DNA of 64,000 nt from an uncultured Bacteroidales bacterium (GCA_902793405.1 CADBDH010000011.1:111195-175194), one strand, 5' to 3'; positions 1-9,902 are shown, numbered from the stretch's first letter. Notes: a model not told the origin generated them from the letters alone. Numbers and translations: made by a program.

Positions 1-111
1 TATCGTGAAATACAGGCCGCACAGTATCAATGCACCTATCAGCAGATAGGCCCACAGGGCGTCGTTAATCGATGTAATTATATTATTGAGGGCGTCAAGG
101 TTAAGCGTCAT
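1..111 (-). CDS. Sodium:alanine symporter (AGCS) family, N-terminal 37 codons only
   Basis: A minus-strand reading frame starts with ATG at 111 and runs off the window edge without a stop. The 37 visible residues begin MTLNLDALNNI and continue into a hydrophobic segment with LWAYLLIGAL and GLYFTI. That pattern (a short amphipathic start, an LW pair, then a Gly-Leu-Tyr-Phe-Thr motif at the end of the first membrane helix) matches the N-terminus of AGCS sodium:amino-acid symporters. It is divergent from the GH2 gene at 218. Only the first helix is visible, so the family call is tentative; another multi-pass carrier is possible. Confidence 0.55.
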   Translation of the reverse strand, partial: MTLNLDALNNIITSINDALWAYLLIGALILCGLYFTI

Positions 112-187
112 TTCTTGCCAAGTCTATTGATTGATGCAAAATTAGGAAATAATCAGTGATTTTAGGTCTTCTTTGCGGAATAATTTT

Positions 188-195
188 TAAATTTG
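188..195 (+). promoter_or_regulatory. Probable -7 box for the GH2-GH3 operon
   Basis: TAAATTTG fits the Bacteroidetes -7 consensus TAnnTTTG and lies 22 bases before the ATG at 218. No clear TTTG is present 19-20 bases upstream, so the -33 element is weak. Confidence 0.45.
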
Positions 196-217
196 CTGAA
201 TAAAACAAAGAGTAATT

Positions 218-3200
218 ATGAAAAATCCAATCACATTATTATTGATAGCCATGCTGTGCATTACCGTTAGCGCCCAGCAGTTGAACCGCCCCATCGGGCA
301 ATATCCGGGCAATCCAAGCGAGTATTATGGACCCAAACTGGTTCAAAACACCTCAAACCGAGATCTGGCATTACACCGCATGGTGTACCAGTCCTCGTCA
401 TGGGATTCTAACCTCACGTCACAACTATTGACCGATGGCATCATTGATAAGGAACTGCCCGCATGGCTCAACGTCACCACCCCCGACGGGCCGCTACCGC
501 CTCACAAGCGCGAGGCCTGCATTGACGGCAACGAGTGGACGAGCAACATAGTGATGGGTAGCAACACCTGGCTGCAATATGACTGGGAGAATATGGCCAT
601 CGACATCGATGAAGTGGAGATGGTGTGCAGTATGGCCTACCGAGAGGAGGCACCACGAGGATTCAAGATCAGGCTGATCACCTCCAAAGACGGCAAGAAA
701 TGGAAAGTCGCCGATGAGTGGAAAGGCGACTCACTGCCTGGCGAACCGTCATGGAACCGCGTCCATAGTGATCCCAACAAAAACTCGGGAGATGACCTGT
801 TGCCCACTCGCAAAATCGTCCATACATTCAAACTGAATGGCAAACCATTCTCACACATGAAGCTGGAGATGGTCACCCCCAGCGCGGTTCACTGGACCTT
901 TACCGAACTGAAAATGAGGAAAAATGGCCAGCGCGCCAAGGGTATTTTGCCAGCAGAGCATTTTGTGAGCGCATGGCGCAGTCTGGGCAACCATGACGAA
1001 TGGATAACCGTTGATTTGGGAGCCATAGCTGATTTCTACAGAATACATTTGTATTGGGTAAACAGTCCCAAGAGTGGTAATATCCAAGTCTGCGATGACA
1101 ATGTCAACTGGCGCACTGTTGGGCAACTGCCACCGAAATCCTTGCCATTTAAAAAAGGTCTTCAACTCATCACATTACCCGAAGAGGCACGCGGAAGATA
1201 CGTCCGTATCAATATGATTGAGCCCAACAAGAACGGACTGCCTTTTTGCCTGAAAGAAATAAGCATCGATGGACAGCCTGGCGGACTTATCGCTGTTCCA
1301 CATGAGGCTGGAGGCTGGCAAGACGGCAAGTGGCTGCTCAATGGCGGAAACTGGCAATTACAACGCGCTTCACACCTTGTCCAACCCAAGAGGAGTGTTC
1401 CTCCCCTTGTGGCGACTGTTCCCGCCACTGTGTTGTCGAGTTATGTCAATGCAGGAGCTTTGCCCGACATGAACCATGACGATAACCTGATGCTGGCATC
1501 GGAGTCGTTTTTTAATGGAGATTTCCTCTACAAGCGCACGTTTGATTTGCCTAAAGAAATGCAGGGCAAACGTGTATTCTTGAACTTTGACGGTATCAAC
1601 TGGAAAGCCGAGATAACACTAAACGGCACGAATTTAGGACGTATTGAGGGCGCCTTCAAGCGAGGAAAGTTTGACATTACGCCTTACCTCAAGAAGTTTG
1701 ATAATGAATTGCAGGTGCTCATTATTGCCAATGCCAATCCCGGCGGTGTGAAGGTCAAGACCGAAAAGAATACCGACTTCAACGGCGGTATCCTCGGGTC
1801 AGACAACCCCACGTTCCATGCCACGATTGGTTGGGACTGGATATCGACCATCCGCGGTCGGGATATCGGTATTTGGGACGACGTTTACTTGACGGCATCC
1901 AGCGACGTGACCGTGAGCGATCCCGTGGTGACTACCACGCTGGCCGAGGGCGACACCCTGGCTAGCATGACCCCAGCCGTAATGTTGACGAACCATAGTG
2001 ACATGGCTGTAACCGGCATGCTGCATGGCCATATCGGGGAGATCTGCTTTGAGAAGCAAGTCACTCTTGCCGCTGGTGAAACGATTGAGTCGACCTTTAG
2101 TCCCAATGAATTCCCGCAGCTTAAAGACCAACGGATGCGCTTGTGGTGGCCAAACGGCTATGGCGAGCCTTACTTGTATGATGCAGGCTTTGAGTTTATC
2201 GTCGATGGGCAGCAGAGCGATGCCGTGGAGTACAAAGCTGGAATCCGTGAGGTCAAGACTGTGGACAAGGACACAAAACTGAAGATTTACATCAATAACC
2301 GGCGACTGGTGCCGCTGGGCGGCAATTGGGCATTCAGTGAGAACAACCTGAACTACCGCGGTAGGGAGTTTGATGCTGCCGTGCGCAATCACAAGGAGAT
2401 GAACTACAACATGATCCGCAACTGGGTGGGCATGACCGGTGACAAGGAATTCTTTGAGGCTTGTGACCGCTACGGTATCATGGTATGGCAGGACTTCTGG
2501 CTGGCCAACCCGGCAGACGGTCCCGACCCCGACGATGAGGCGATGTTTATGGATAATGCACGCGACTTTGTACTCAAGATCCGTAACCATCCCTGCATCG
2601 GCATCTATTGCGGACGCAACGAGGGCTATCCTCCCAAAACGCTTGATGACGGGTTGCGTAACGCTGTGGCATCGCTGCATCCTGGACTGGATTACATCTC
2701 CAGTTCGGCCGACGATGGCGTGAGCGGCCATGGACCCTATTGGGCGATAAGCGCCAAGGAATATTTCGAGAAGCAGACCGGCAAACTGCACACCGAGCGT
2801 GGTATGCCCAATGTGATGACCTATGAAGGCTTAAGCCGAATGCTGGATTCTGACCACCAGTGGCCGCAGAACATCTATTGGGGCCGCCATGACTATACCA
2901 TGGAGGGCGCTCAACGTGGGGCTTCTTTCAACAAGCTGATTGCCGACAACTTTGGTGAGCCGACATCGGCTCAGGAATTCTGTGACTGGGCACAGTGGAT
3001 CAACTATGAGGGTTACCGGGCTATGTACGAGAGCGGCAGCCAAGACCGCATGGGATTGCTCATCTGGATGAGTCACCCGTGCTGGCCGTCGATGGTGTGG
3101 CAGACCTATGACTACTACCTGGAGCCCACGGCTGCCTACTATGGTGTGAAACATGCCTGTGAACCGTTGCATGTGCAATGGAACCCCGTGAGCAACTGTG

Positions 3201-3742
3201 TTGAAATCGTCAACCGCTCGGCTGGACATCAAGAGGGAACCGTCAAGGCCAGCATCATCAACCTGAACGGGGAAACCGTTTGGGAACAGGTGCAAGGCTA
3301 CGTCTGCGACGAAGACATGACGCTGGACATGATGAAGGTAGAAGTGCCCAAAGAGATTGCCGGAGCCTATTTCCTGCGCTTGACACTGAAGGATGACAAG
3401 GGCGTTGTCAAATCGATGAATGACTATGTGAACTCGACCATCGAGAATGACCGTACATCATTGCATGACATTCGACAGGCCCAGGTGACGGCTGTAGCCA
3501 ACGGCAAGAGCATTACCATCACCAATTACGGCAATGTGCCAGCTGTGATGCTGCGGCTTAACCTCAAGGGCGATGACGGCGAACAGATTTTGCCGGTTAT
3601 CTACAGTGACAATTACCTGCACCTGATGCCCGGTGAAGCCCGCACTATCGAGATCGAGTGGAAGGCTGAGGATGCGCGTGGCTGCAAGCCCATTGTTGAG
3701 ATTACAGGAATGAATGTAACAAAACTGACTGTACAATTATGA
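218..3742 (+). CDS. Glycoside hydrolase family 2 protein with discoidin-like modules
   Basis: A secreted 1174-residue enzyme. A signal peptide (about 1-20) is followed by F5/8-type C (discoidin-like) sugar-binding segments at roughly 55-235 and 245-350, the GH2 jelly-roll sugar-binding domain at about 370-510, immunoglobulin-like sandwich domains, and the GH2 barrel from about 690. The motif GRNEGYPP places the general acid/base Glu near residue 802. The long barrel and C-terminal sandwich resemble exo-beta-mannosidase or exo-beta-glucosaminidase-type GH2 enzymes more than LacZ. The stop overlaps the start of the GH3 gene as ATGA, so the two are translationally coupled and probably act in sequence on the same glycan in the periplasm or at the surface. 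No SusC/SusD pair is in view. Exact substrate is unknown. Confidence 0.88.
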   Translation: MKNPITLLLIAMLCITVSAQQLNRPIGQYPGNPSEYYGPKLVQNTSNRDLALHRMVYQSSSWDSNLTSQLLTDGIIDKELPAWLNVTTPDGPLPPHKREACIDGNEWTSNIVMGSNTWLQYDWENMAIDIDEVEMVCSMAYREEAPRGFKIRLITSKDGKKWKVADEWKGDSLPGEPSWNRVHSDPNKNSGDDLLPTRKIVHTFKLNGKPFSHMKLEMVTPSAVHWTFTELKMRKNGQRAKGILPAEHFVSAWRSLGNHDEWITVDLGAIADFYRIHLYWVNSPKSGNIQVCDDNVNWRTVGQLPPKSLPFKKGLQLITLPEEARGRYVRINMIEPNKNGLPFCLKEISIDGQPGGLIAVPHEAGGWQDGKWLLNGGNWQLQRASHLVQPKRSVPPLVATVPATVLSSYVNAGALPDMNHDDNLMLASESFFNGDFLYKRTFDLPKEMQGKRVFLNFDGINWKAEITLNGTNLGRIEGAFKRGKFDITPYLKKFDNELQVLIIANANPGGVKVKTEKNTDFNGGILGSDNPTFHATIGWDWISTIRGRDIGIWDDVYLTASSDVTVSDPVVTTTLAEGDTLASMTPAVMLTNHSDMAVTGMLHGHIGEICFEKQVTLAAGETIESTFSPNEFPQLKDQRMRLWWPNGYGEPYLYDAGFEFIVDGQQSDAVEYKAGIREVKTVDKDTKLKIYINNRRLVPLGGNWAFSENNLNYRGREFDAAVRNHKEMNYNMIRNWVGMTGDKEFFEACDRYGIMVWQDFWLANPADGPDPDDEAMFMDNARDFVLKIRNHPCIGIYCGRNEGYPPKTLDDGLRNAVASLHPGLDYISSSADDGVSGHGPYWAISAKEYFEKQTGKLHTERGMPNVMTYEGLSRMLDSDHQWPQNIYWGRHDYTMEGAQRGASFNKLIADNFGEPTSAQEFCDWAQWINYEGYRAMYESGSQDRMGLLIWMSHPCWPSMVWQTYDYYLEPTAAYYGVKHACEPLHVQWNPVSNCVEIVNRSAGHQEGTVKASIINLNGETVWEQVQGYVCDEDMTLDMMKVEVPKEIAGAYFLRLTLKDDKGVVKSMNDYVNSTIENDRTSLHDIRQAQVTAVANGKSITITNYGNVPAVMLRLNLKGDDGEQILPVIYSDNYLHLMPGEARTIEIEWKAEDARGCKPIVEITGMNVTKLTVQL

Positions 3743-6057
3743 TAAAACGCTCGCTTGTCACAATTATAGCATTGGCACTCATGTCTATTAGCATGAATGC
3801 CAAGGACAAGTACCCTTATCAGAACGCTAATCTACCTGTGGACCAGCGTGTGGAGGACCTGCTCTCTCGCATGACCCTTGAGGAGAAAGCTGGGCAGATC
3901 GTGTGCCTGATGGGCTGGGATTCCTATCAGATTAACGGCAAAAAAGTGGCCGTTAGCGACAAGTTCAAGCATGAGGTGGATAGCCTGCATGTGGGCATGT
4001 ACTGGGCGGTGTTCCGTGCCGACCCATGGACGCGAAAAGCCATCGCCAACGGACTCAATCCCACTCAGGCTGCTCAGGCGGCCAATGCTATGCAACGCTA
4101 TGCCGTCGAGAAGACCCGTCTGGGCATTCCCATCTTTCTTGCCGAGGAGGCGCCTCACGGCCACATGGCCATCGGGGCCACTGTATTCCCGACTGGACTT
4201 GGCATGGCCGCGACCTGGTCACGTGACATAATGCAAAAGACAGGAGCAATCATCGGCAAAGAGGTGCGCTCGCAAGGCGGACACATCAGTTACGGGCCGG
4301 TGCTGGATTTGGCCCGAGAGCCTCGCTGGTCGCGAGTCGAAGAAACGCTGGGCGAGGACCCGTACTTGAGTGGCAAGATGGGCGAAGCAATGATACTGGG
4401 CCAGGGAGGAGGTGACTTGAGTCTTCCCTACTCGACCATCGCGACGCTGAAGCATTTTATCGCTTATGGTGCCAGTGAGGGCGGGCAAAACGGTGACCGC
4501 AGTATCGTGGGTCCAAGAGAGCTGAAGCAAGTGTTCCTGCCACCATTCAGGCGCGTGCTCGATGCAGGGGCCTTGTCGGTAATGACATCTTATAACTCGC
4601 TTGACGGTGTACCCTGCACAGCTAACCAAGAACTGCTGACTGGCGTATTACGGAACAATTGGGCGCTTAACCGAGGTATCGTTGTGAGCGACCTGTTCAG
4701 CATCGACGGGCTTAGAGGGACACACCGCACTGCAGTATCGTTACAGGATGCAGCCATCCAGGCGCTGCTGGCGGGTGTTGACGTTGATCTGGGCGGTAAC
4801 TGCTATGTCCAACTTGCTGATGCCGTGAGGCAGGGCAAGGTCAGTGAGGATGCGCTCAACCAAGCCGTCAGGCGCGTGTTGCGATTGAAATTTGAGATGG
4901 GGCTGTTTGAACACCCTTACGTTGACGATAAGACCGCAGGCAAACTTGTGAATAATGCTGAGGCCGTGGCTACAGCAAGGCAAGCGGCAAAGGAATCCAT
5001 CACCCTGCTTAAAAACGACGGCATCCTGCCATTGAGCAAGGGTCTAAAGGTAGCTGTCGTCGGGCCCAATGCCGACAACGTCTATAACATGCTGGGCGAC
5101 TACACCGCGCCACAACCCGATGGCAAAGTGATTACGGTATATAACGGCATTAAGGCCATGATTGGTGAGGCCAACTGTGTTTATGCCAAGGGCTGTGCTA
5201 TTCGTGACACCGTTGATTTCGATATCGCCGCAGCAGTAGAGGCTGCCCAAAGCGCTGATGTAGTTGTTGCCGTAGTGGGCGGTTCGTCGGCCAGGGATTT
5301 CAAGACTTCATACGAGGACACAGGTGCTGCCAGTGCAGAGCAAAACACCATCAGTGATATGGAATGTGGCGAAGGCTTTGACCGTGCCACACTTGACCTG
5401 CTGGGAAGGCAGAATGAGTTGCTGACAGCATTGAAAAAGACCGGCAAGCCGCTAGTTGTTGTCTATATCGAGGGGCGCCCGTTGAACAAGAATTGGGCCG
5501 ATGAGAATGCCAACGCCCTGCTTACCGCCTACTATCCAGGTGAACAAGGCGGCAATGCCGTTGCCGACGTGCTCTTTGGGGACTATAATCCTGCCGGACG
5601 ATTGCCTGTGAGCGTGCCACGTCATGTTGGCCAGTTGCCCGTGTATTACAACCAGTCCCGACCTGTGGCACACGATTATGTGGAAATGACAGCCAAGCCG
5701 CTGTATCCGTTCGGCTACGGGTTGAGTTACACGTCGTTTGAGTACAGTGAGTTGAGCATTGCCGGAGATCAAGTTTCCTTCAAAATCACTAACACGGGCT
5801 CGCGAACGGGTGACGAAGTGGTGCAGCTCTATGTGAGCAACACGGGAGCCACAGTAGTGCAGCCAGAGCGGCAACTGATCGGGTTCGAGCGAGTGACCTT
5901 GGATGCTGGGGAAAGCCGCGTCATCACTTTCACTGTCCTGCCCGTTGATTTGGCTATCGTGAACGACAAGATGCAGTGGGCTGTCGAGGGGGAACATCTG
6001 TTGCTCATCGGGAGCTCGAGTGAGGATATCCGGTTAACCGGGAGGCTGGCGTTTTGA
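3739..6057 (+). CDS. bglX: Glycoside hydrolase family 3 beta-glucosidase-like enzyme
   Basis: A 772-residue GH3 enzyme, the usual length for BglX-type periplasmic beta-glucosidases. It has a signal peptide (MIKRSLVTIIALALM...), the (beta/alpha)8 domain, and the nucleophile motif VVSDLFSID with Asp at about residue 318. The second alpha/beta sandwich domain carries the loop that supplies the acid/base Glu, and a fibronectin-III-like domain closes the protein (about 660-772). The ATG at 3739 overlaps the GH2 stop (ATGA). It probably removes terminal sugars from oligosaccharides produced with the GH2 partner. The gene ends before a short palindrome (6059-6076) and a shared terminator at 6118-6150. 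The family is certain; the sugar specificity is not. Confidence 0.9.
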   Translation: MIKRSLVTIIALALMSISMNAKDKYPYQNANLPVDQRVEDLLSRMTLEEKAGQIVCLMGWDSYQINGKKVAVSDKFKHEVDSLHVGMYWAVFRADPWTRKAIANGLNPTQAAQAANAMQRYAVEKTRLGIPIFLAEEAPHGHMAIGATVFPTGLGMAATWSRDIMQKTGAIIGKEVRSQGGHISYGPVLDLAREPRWSRVEETLGEDPYLSGKMGEAMILGQGGGDLSLPYSTIATLKHFIAYGASEGGQNGDRSIVGPRELKQVFLPPFRRVLDAGALSVMTSYNSLDGVPCTANQELLTGVLRNNWALNRGIVVSDLFSIDGLRGTHRTAVSLQDAAIQALLAGVDVDLGGNCYVQLADAVRQGKVSEDALNQAVRRVLRLKFEMGLFEHPYVDDKTAGKLVNNAEAVATARQAAKESITLLKNDGILPLSKGLKVAVVGPNADNVYNMLGDYTAPQPDGKVITVYNGIKAMIGEANCVYAKGCAIRDTVDFDIAAAVEAAQSADVVVAVVGGSSARDFKTSYEDTGAASAEQNTISDMECGEGFDRATLDLLGRQNELLTALKKTGKPLVVVYIEGRPLNKNWADENANALLTAYYPGEQGGNAVADVLFGDYNPAGRLPVSVPRHVGQLPVYYNQSRPVAHDYVEMTAKPLYPFGYGLSYTSFEYSELSIAGDQVSFKITNTGSRTGDEVVQLYVSNTGATVVQPERQLIGFERVTLDAGESRVITFTVLPVDLAIVNDKMQWAVEGEHLLLIGSSSEDIRLTGRLAF

Positions 6058-6058
6058 G

Positions 6059-6088
6059 TGCAAGCCGGAGGCTTGCAATACCTCGACA
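6059..6088. repeat. Dispersed palindromic element, copy 1
   Basis: GCAAGCC-GGA-GGCTTGC is a 7-bp inverted repeat with a 3-base loop, followed by AATACCTCGACA. Nearly the same sequence (GCGAGCCGGAGGCTTGC then AATACCCCGACA) recurs at 34092-34120, also just after a gene. It looks like a small REP-type intergenic element. Confidence 0.6.
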
Positions 6089-6117
6089 AACTACCGACTG
6101 GCCTATAGCAATAATAG

Positions 6118-6150
6118 AGGGGAGCGCTTTCACTTGGATAGCGCTCCCCT
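6118..6150. terminator. Bidirectional terminator between GH3 and nrdJ
   Basis: An 11-bp perfect stem (AGGGGAGCGCT / AGCGCTCCCCT) with an 11-base loop lies between two convergent genes. The U-tracts are weak on both sides (TTCAACGATTTT on the plus strand). Confidence 0.7.
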
Positions 6151-6189
6151 TTCAACGATTTTGCCATTCACATATTTGAATTCTCGATA

Positions 6190-8763
6190 TTAACCGCAGC
6201 GTGACGTGCCGCAGTTGGTGCAGATGAGGCAGCCCTCCTGATAGACCAAGGTGTTCTGGCCGCAGTTGGGGCATTTCTCGGCTGCGATTTCGCCATTGTT
6301 GATATAGCGTTTGAGGGCACGTTCAACACCCATCTTCCATGTGTTGATGGACTGGCTGTCGAGCTCCAGGCTGCTCACGAGCTTGAGCACCTGCGGGATG
6401 GGCATGCCGTAGCGCAGTACACCCGAAATGAGCTTGGCATAGTTCCAGAACTCGGGATTGAACTTCTCGCTCAAGCCCTCGATGGTGGTCTTGAAGCCGC
6501 GCTTGTTGATGAACTGGAAGTCATAGCGTTTCACGCCATCCTCGCCCACGGCCTTGATGATCTTGCCCTTGGTCACCGACTTGGGACAGAAGATGCCCTC
6601 GTCGTCATCGGCAATACCGGTAAAGATCTCATAGGGACGACCGTCAATCAAGCCGATAAACGCAATCCATTTCTCCTTCTTGTTCTGGAAACGTACAACG
6701 TCGGCCTCCAGTTCAACGGGGCGCTTGAGGATGTGTTCCTCCTCGGCGATATAGCGGGCGGGTCCTTCCTCCTTGGCGGCTTTTTCTTTCTCTTCCTCTT
6801 TCTTCTTGTCATTGTCGCTCAAGGCCACGAGCACGCCGGTGCGCGAGCCGTCGCGATAGACGGTACATCCCTTGCAACCGCTGCGCCAAGCTTCCACATA
6901 GAGCCTGCCGACCATTTCCTCGCTGATGTCGTTGGGCAGGTTGATGGTCACGCTGATGCTGTGGTCCACCCACTTCTGCACCTCGCCTTGCATGCGCACC
7001 TTGTTCACCCAGTCCACGTCGTTGGCAGTAGCCTTGTAATAGGGCGATTTCTCGACGATGGCATTGAGTTCCTCTTGAGTGTAGTCGCGGCGAACGGGGA
7101 TGTTGTTGATGTTCATCCAGGTCACCAGTTTGTGGTGATAGACGATGAACTCCTCGAACGAATCGCCATTCTCGTCCACGAGGTCTACATGCACGTCCTT
7201 GTCGCTGGGATTCACCTTGCGGCGACGCTTGTAAACAGGCATGAAGACCGGCTCGATGCCCGATGTGGTCTGCGTCAACAGGCTGGTGGTTCCCGTGGGA
7301 GCGATGGTCAGGCAAGCGATGTTGCGGCGGCCATACTTCACCATCTCCTCGTACAACTCAGGCTTAGCCTCACGGATGCGGTTGATGTAAGGATTGTTCT
7401 CCTCACGCTTGGCATCATAAATCTCGAAGGCGCCACGCTCCTTGGCCATCTGTACCGATGAGCCATAGGCAGCCAGTGCCAGTGCCTTGTGAACGCTAAC
7501 CGAGAACTCGGTAGCCTCGGGCGTGCCATAGCGCAGGCCCATGGCGGCGATCATGTCGCCCTCGCCAGTGGTGCCCACACCCGTGCGACGACCCTTGAGC
7601 GTCTTGGTGCGGATTTTGTTCCACAGGTTCATCTCGGTAGTCTTGACCTCGGCAGTCTCGGGGTCTGACTTGATCTTGTCGAGAATCTTCTCGATTTTCT
7701 CCATTTCCAGGTCGATAATGTCGTCCATCATGCGCTGGGCGCAGGCAACATGCTCGGCAAACTGGTCATAGTCGAAATAGGCCTGAGGCGTGAAGGGATT
7801 CTTCACGTAGCTGTACAGGTTGACGGCGATGAGGCGGCAACTATCGTAGGGGCACAAGGGAATCTCACCACAGGGATTGGTCGAGATGGTCTTGAAACCG
7901 AGGTCGGCATAGCAGTCGGGCACGCTTTCACGGGTGATGGTGTCCCAGAACAGGATACCGGGCTCAGCACTCTTCCAAGCGTTGTGGACAATCTTGGCCC
8001 ACAGTTTAGCGGCATCAATATCCTGCTCATAGACAGGATGGTCGCTGTCGATGGGATACTGCTGGTGATAGGGCTTGTCCTCGACAGCAGCCTTCATGAA
8101 GGCATCATCGATGCGTACCGACACGTTGGCGCCGGTCACCTTGCCCTCTACCATCTTGGCGTCAATAAATGACTCGGCATCGGGGTGCTTGATGCTCACG
8201 GTGAGCATGAGGGCTCCACGACGGCCGTCCTGTGCCACCTCGCGGGTGCTGTTGCTGTAACGCACCATGAAGGGCACCAGACCCGTCGATGTCAAAGCGC
8301 TGTTCTTGACGGGAGAGCCTTTGGGACGGATGTGCGACAAGTCATGGCCCACGCCGCCACGGCGTTTCATGAGCTGCACCTGCTCCTCGTCAATCTTGAG
8401 GATGCCACCGTAGCTGTCGGGCTCGCCATCGAGGCCGATAACAAAGCAGTTGCTCAGTGAGCCCACCTGGAAATTGTTGCCGATGCCAGCCATGGGGCTG
8501 CCCTGCGGCACAATGTAGCGGAAGTGGCTCATCAGCTCGAACAGAAGGTCCTCACTCAGAGGGTTAGGATATTTGTTTTCGATTCGGGCAATCTCACGTG
8601 CTATGCGACGGTGCATGTCGTCGGGCGTCAACTCATAGAGATGGCCAAAAGAATCTTTCAAGGCATATTTCGTTGCCCATACCCTGGCGGCAAGTTCATC
8701 GCCGTCAAAGTACTTCAACGAGGCTTCATAAGCCTGCTGATAAGTGTAGGTTTTTTGTTCCAT
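6190..8763 (-). CDS. nrdJ: Adenosylcobalamin-dependent ribonucleoside reductase (class II)
   Basis: The 857-residue class II ribonucleotide reductase makes deoxyribonucleotides with adenosylcobalamin as radical source. Visible motifs are the N-terminal ATP-cone-like helices, SNCFVIG and NPCGEIPL (active-site cysteines), the C-terminal-half glycyl-barrel motif APTGTTSLL, and a cysteine-rich tail with CPNCGQ, CLICTNCG and a final CG that forms the zinc ribbon and redox-active end. A charged Lys/Glu linker (KKKEEEKEKAAKEE) separates the barrel from the C-terminal domain. The leader between the promoter (8837-8868) and the ATG is only about 65 bases, too short for a cobalamin riboswitch. A free-standing TSCPD protein, a domain otherwise common at NrdJ C-termini, is encoded at 30062-30319. 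Confidence 0.95.
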   Translation of the reverse strand: MEQKTYTYQQAYEASLKYFDGDELAARVWATKYALKDSFGHLYELTPDDMHRRIAREIARIENKYPNPLSEDLLFELMSHFRYIVPQGSPMAGIGNNFQVGSLSNCFVIGLDGEPDSYGGILKIDEEQVQLMKRRGGVGHDLSHIRPKGSPVKNSALTSTGLVPFMVRYSNSTREVAQDGRRGALMLTVSIKHPDAESFIDAKMVEGKVTGANVSVRIDDAFMKAAVEDKPYHQQYPIDSDHPVYEQDIDAAKLWAKIVHNAWKSAEPGILFWDTITRESVPDCYADLGFKTISTNPCGEIPLCPYDSCRLIAVNLYSYVKNPFTPQAYFDYDQFAEHVACAQRMMDDIIDLEMEKIEKILDKIKSDPETAEVKTTEMNLWNKIRTKTLKGRRTGVGTTGEGDMIAAMGLRYGTPEATEFSVSVHKALALAAYGSSVQMAKERGAFEIYDAKREENNPYINRIREAKPELYEEMVKYGRRNIACLTIAPTGTTSLLTQTTSGIEPVFMPVYKRRRKVNPSDKDVHVDLVDENGDSFEEFIVYHHKLVTWMNINNIPVRRDYTQEELNAIVEKSPYYKATANDVDWVNKVRMQGEVQKWVDHSISVTINLPNDISEEMVGRLYVEAWRSGCKGCTVYRDGSRTGVLVALSDNDKKKEEEKEKAAKEEGPARYIAEEEHILKRPVELEADVVRFQNKKEKWIAFIGLIDGRPYEIFTGIADDDEGIFCPKSVTKGKIIKAVGEDGVKRYDFQFINKRGFKTTIEGLSEKFNPEFWNYAKLISGVLRYGMPIPQVLKLVSSLELDSQSINTWKMGVERALKRYINNGEIAAEKCPNCGQNTLVYQEGCLICTNCGTSRCG

Positions 8764-8836
8764 TGCTATCGTGTTGAAAATCTGTTAGTTTCTAAGGTGG
8801 GATTAGCCGCCATTGTGATTTGCGGCAAAATCCTCG

Positions 8837-8868
8837 CAAAGGTAATACGAATATTTTGAACAACAAAA
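8837..8868 (-). promoter_or_regulatory. Bacteroidetes-type promoter of nrdJ
   Basis: On the minus strand TTTTG (8868-8864), a 19-base spacer, then TACCTTTG (8844-8837). This fits the -33 TTTG / -7 TAnnTTTG consensus exactly. Transcription should begin near 8830, giving a leader of about 65 bases. Confidence 0.75.
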
Positions 8869-9017
8869 TTTATCCCGAATTTTCTAAAGTTTTTCAAAAA
8901 ATTTTTCAAATATCTAATTTTCAGGTATTTAGATTTTTGATGGCCGAGAAATGTTTTCCAAAAGTCAAACGAAGGTGATTTAAAAGTCTCTCAAAACAAA
9001 CAACTTGCATAAATCAA
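8869..9017. other. AT-rich spacer without a recognisable gene
   Basis: Between the nrdJ promoter and the hairpin at 9018 the sequence is AT-rich with several poly-A/poly-T runs. No open frame with coding character, riboswitch fold or tandem repeat was seen. Confidence 0.5.
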
Positions 9018-9048
9018 GCGGGCGACTCCCACTAGGGGAATCGCCCGC
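9018..9048 (-). terminator. Terminator of the OmpA-family gene
   Basis: GCGGGCGA pairs with TCGCCCGC, with a further CCC/GGG in the loop region, 24 bases downstream of the stop at 9072. The minus-strand tail (TTGATTTATG) is only moderately T-rich. Confidence 0.6.
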
Positions 9049-9071
9049 AAATCTTTTACCGAAAAGGATGA

Positions 9072-9761
9072 TTAGTCGAGCTTGCCTTCCTGGGCAGCCT
9101 TAATCATGTCCTCGTTAGCGGTGATGTAGATCTCAACGCGACGGTTCTGTGCACGACCGGCCTCGGTGTCATTGCTGGCAACAGGATAGTCAAATGCCAG
9201 ACCCTTGCTCGTGAGACGGGCAGCAGGAACACCTGCATTGGTCAGGTAGTTGCGAACCTCGGTAGCGCGAGCGTTGGAAACCTTCTCGTTGGCAGCACGG
9301 GTGCCCACGTTGTCGGTGTGACCGTAGATCTGTACATCGGTCTGGGGGTTGTTCAGCAGCGAGGTGGCGAACTTGTCAAGCGAAGCCTTGGCATCGTTAC
9401 CCAGCTTGGAGCTGTTGAAGCCAAAGAGGATACCGTTGTCGAAGGTCACCTTGATGCCCTCAAAACCGTTAACGTCGGTAACGGTGTCGACCTGAGCGCC
9501 AGCGATCTGAGCCAGCTCACGAGCCTGCTTGTCCATCTTCTTGCCAATGAGCGTACCAGCTACACCACCAGCAACAGCGCCAATAGCACCACCGATGGCA
9601 GCACCCTTGCCCTTGCCGATGAGCGCACCGATACCAGCGCCGATAGCAGCACCGCCGCCACCGCCGATGAGACCGCCCTTAGAGGCATTGTTCATGGAAC
9701 CACAGCCCGAGATACCGAGCATCAACATAGCACTCAATAAAACACATAAAGTCTTCTTCAT
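9072..9761 (-). CDS. OmpA-family lipoprotein with glycine zipper
   Basis: A 229-residue envelope protein. The N-terminus MKKTLCVLLSAMLMLGISGC carries a lipobox (GISGC) with Cys20 as the lipidated residue. Residues about 28-75 are a glycine-zipper segment (repeated GxxxG/GAxxG, with GAAIGAGIGALIG), followed by an OmpA C-terminal peptidoglycan-binding domain with IYGHTDNVGT, NARATEVRNYL and the RAQNRRVEIYI end. Predicted to sit in the outer membrane and hold the peptidoglycan, as in YiaD or Pal-like proteins. It has its own -7 box (TATATTTG, 9819-9812 on the minus strand) about 50 bases upstream and a terminator behind it, so it is probably transcribed alone. Confidence 0.88.
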   Translation of the reverse strand: MKKTLCVLLSAMLMLGISGCGSMNNASKGGLIGGGGGAAIGAGIGALIGKGKGAAIGGAIGAVAGGVAGTLIGKKMDKQARELAQIAGAQVDTVTDVNGFEGIKVTFDNGILFGFNSSKLGNDAKASLDKFATSLLNNPQTDVQIYGHTDNVGTRAANEKVSNARATEVRNYLTNAGVPAARLTSKGLAFDYPVASNDTEAGRAQNRRVEIYITANEDMIKAAQEGKLD

Positions 9762-9902
9762 AGTTCTATAGTATTACAATTAATAATGTATGATTTATCG
9801 TTTACAAAATGCAAATATAGTAATTTATTTATTACAGACGCATAATTTGACGAAAAAATCACTGTGCGGTTTAAAAGACTATTGTTTTTTAGCCGAAATG
9901 CA

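Noticed and set aside
1799-2791. A 330-codon open frame opposite the GH2 gene
   Set aside because: It lies entirely within a convincing GH2 frame, and its translation has no domain pattern. The high GC of third positions keeps the antisense frame open.
218-6057. Polysaccharide utilisation locus
   Set aside because: Only a GH2-GH3 pair is visible; no SusC/SusD, sensor or further CAZyme is adjacent within the window.
8764-8836. Cobalamin riboswitch in front of nrdJ
   Set aside because: The promoter leaves a leader of only about 65 bases and no B12-box-like sequence was seen.
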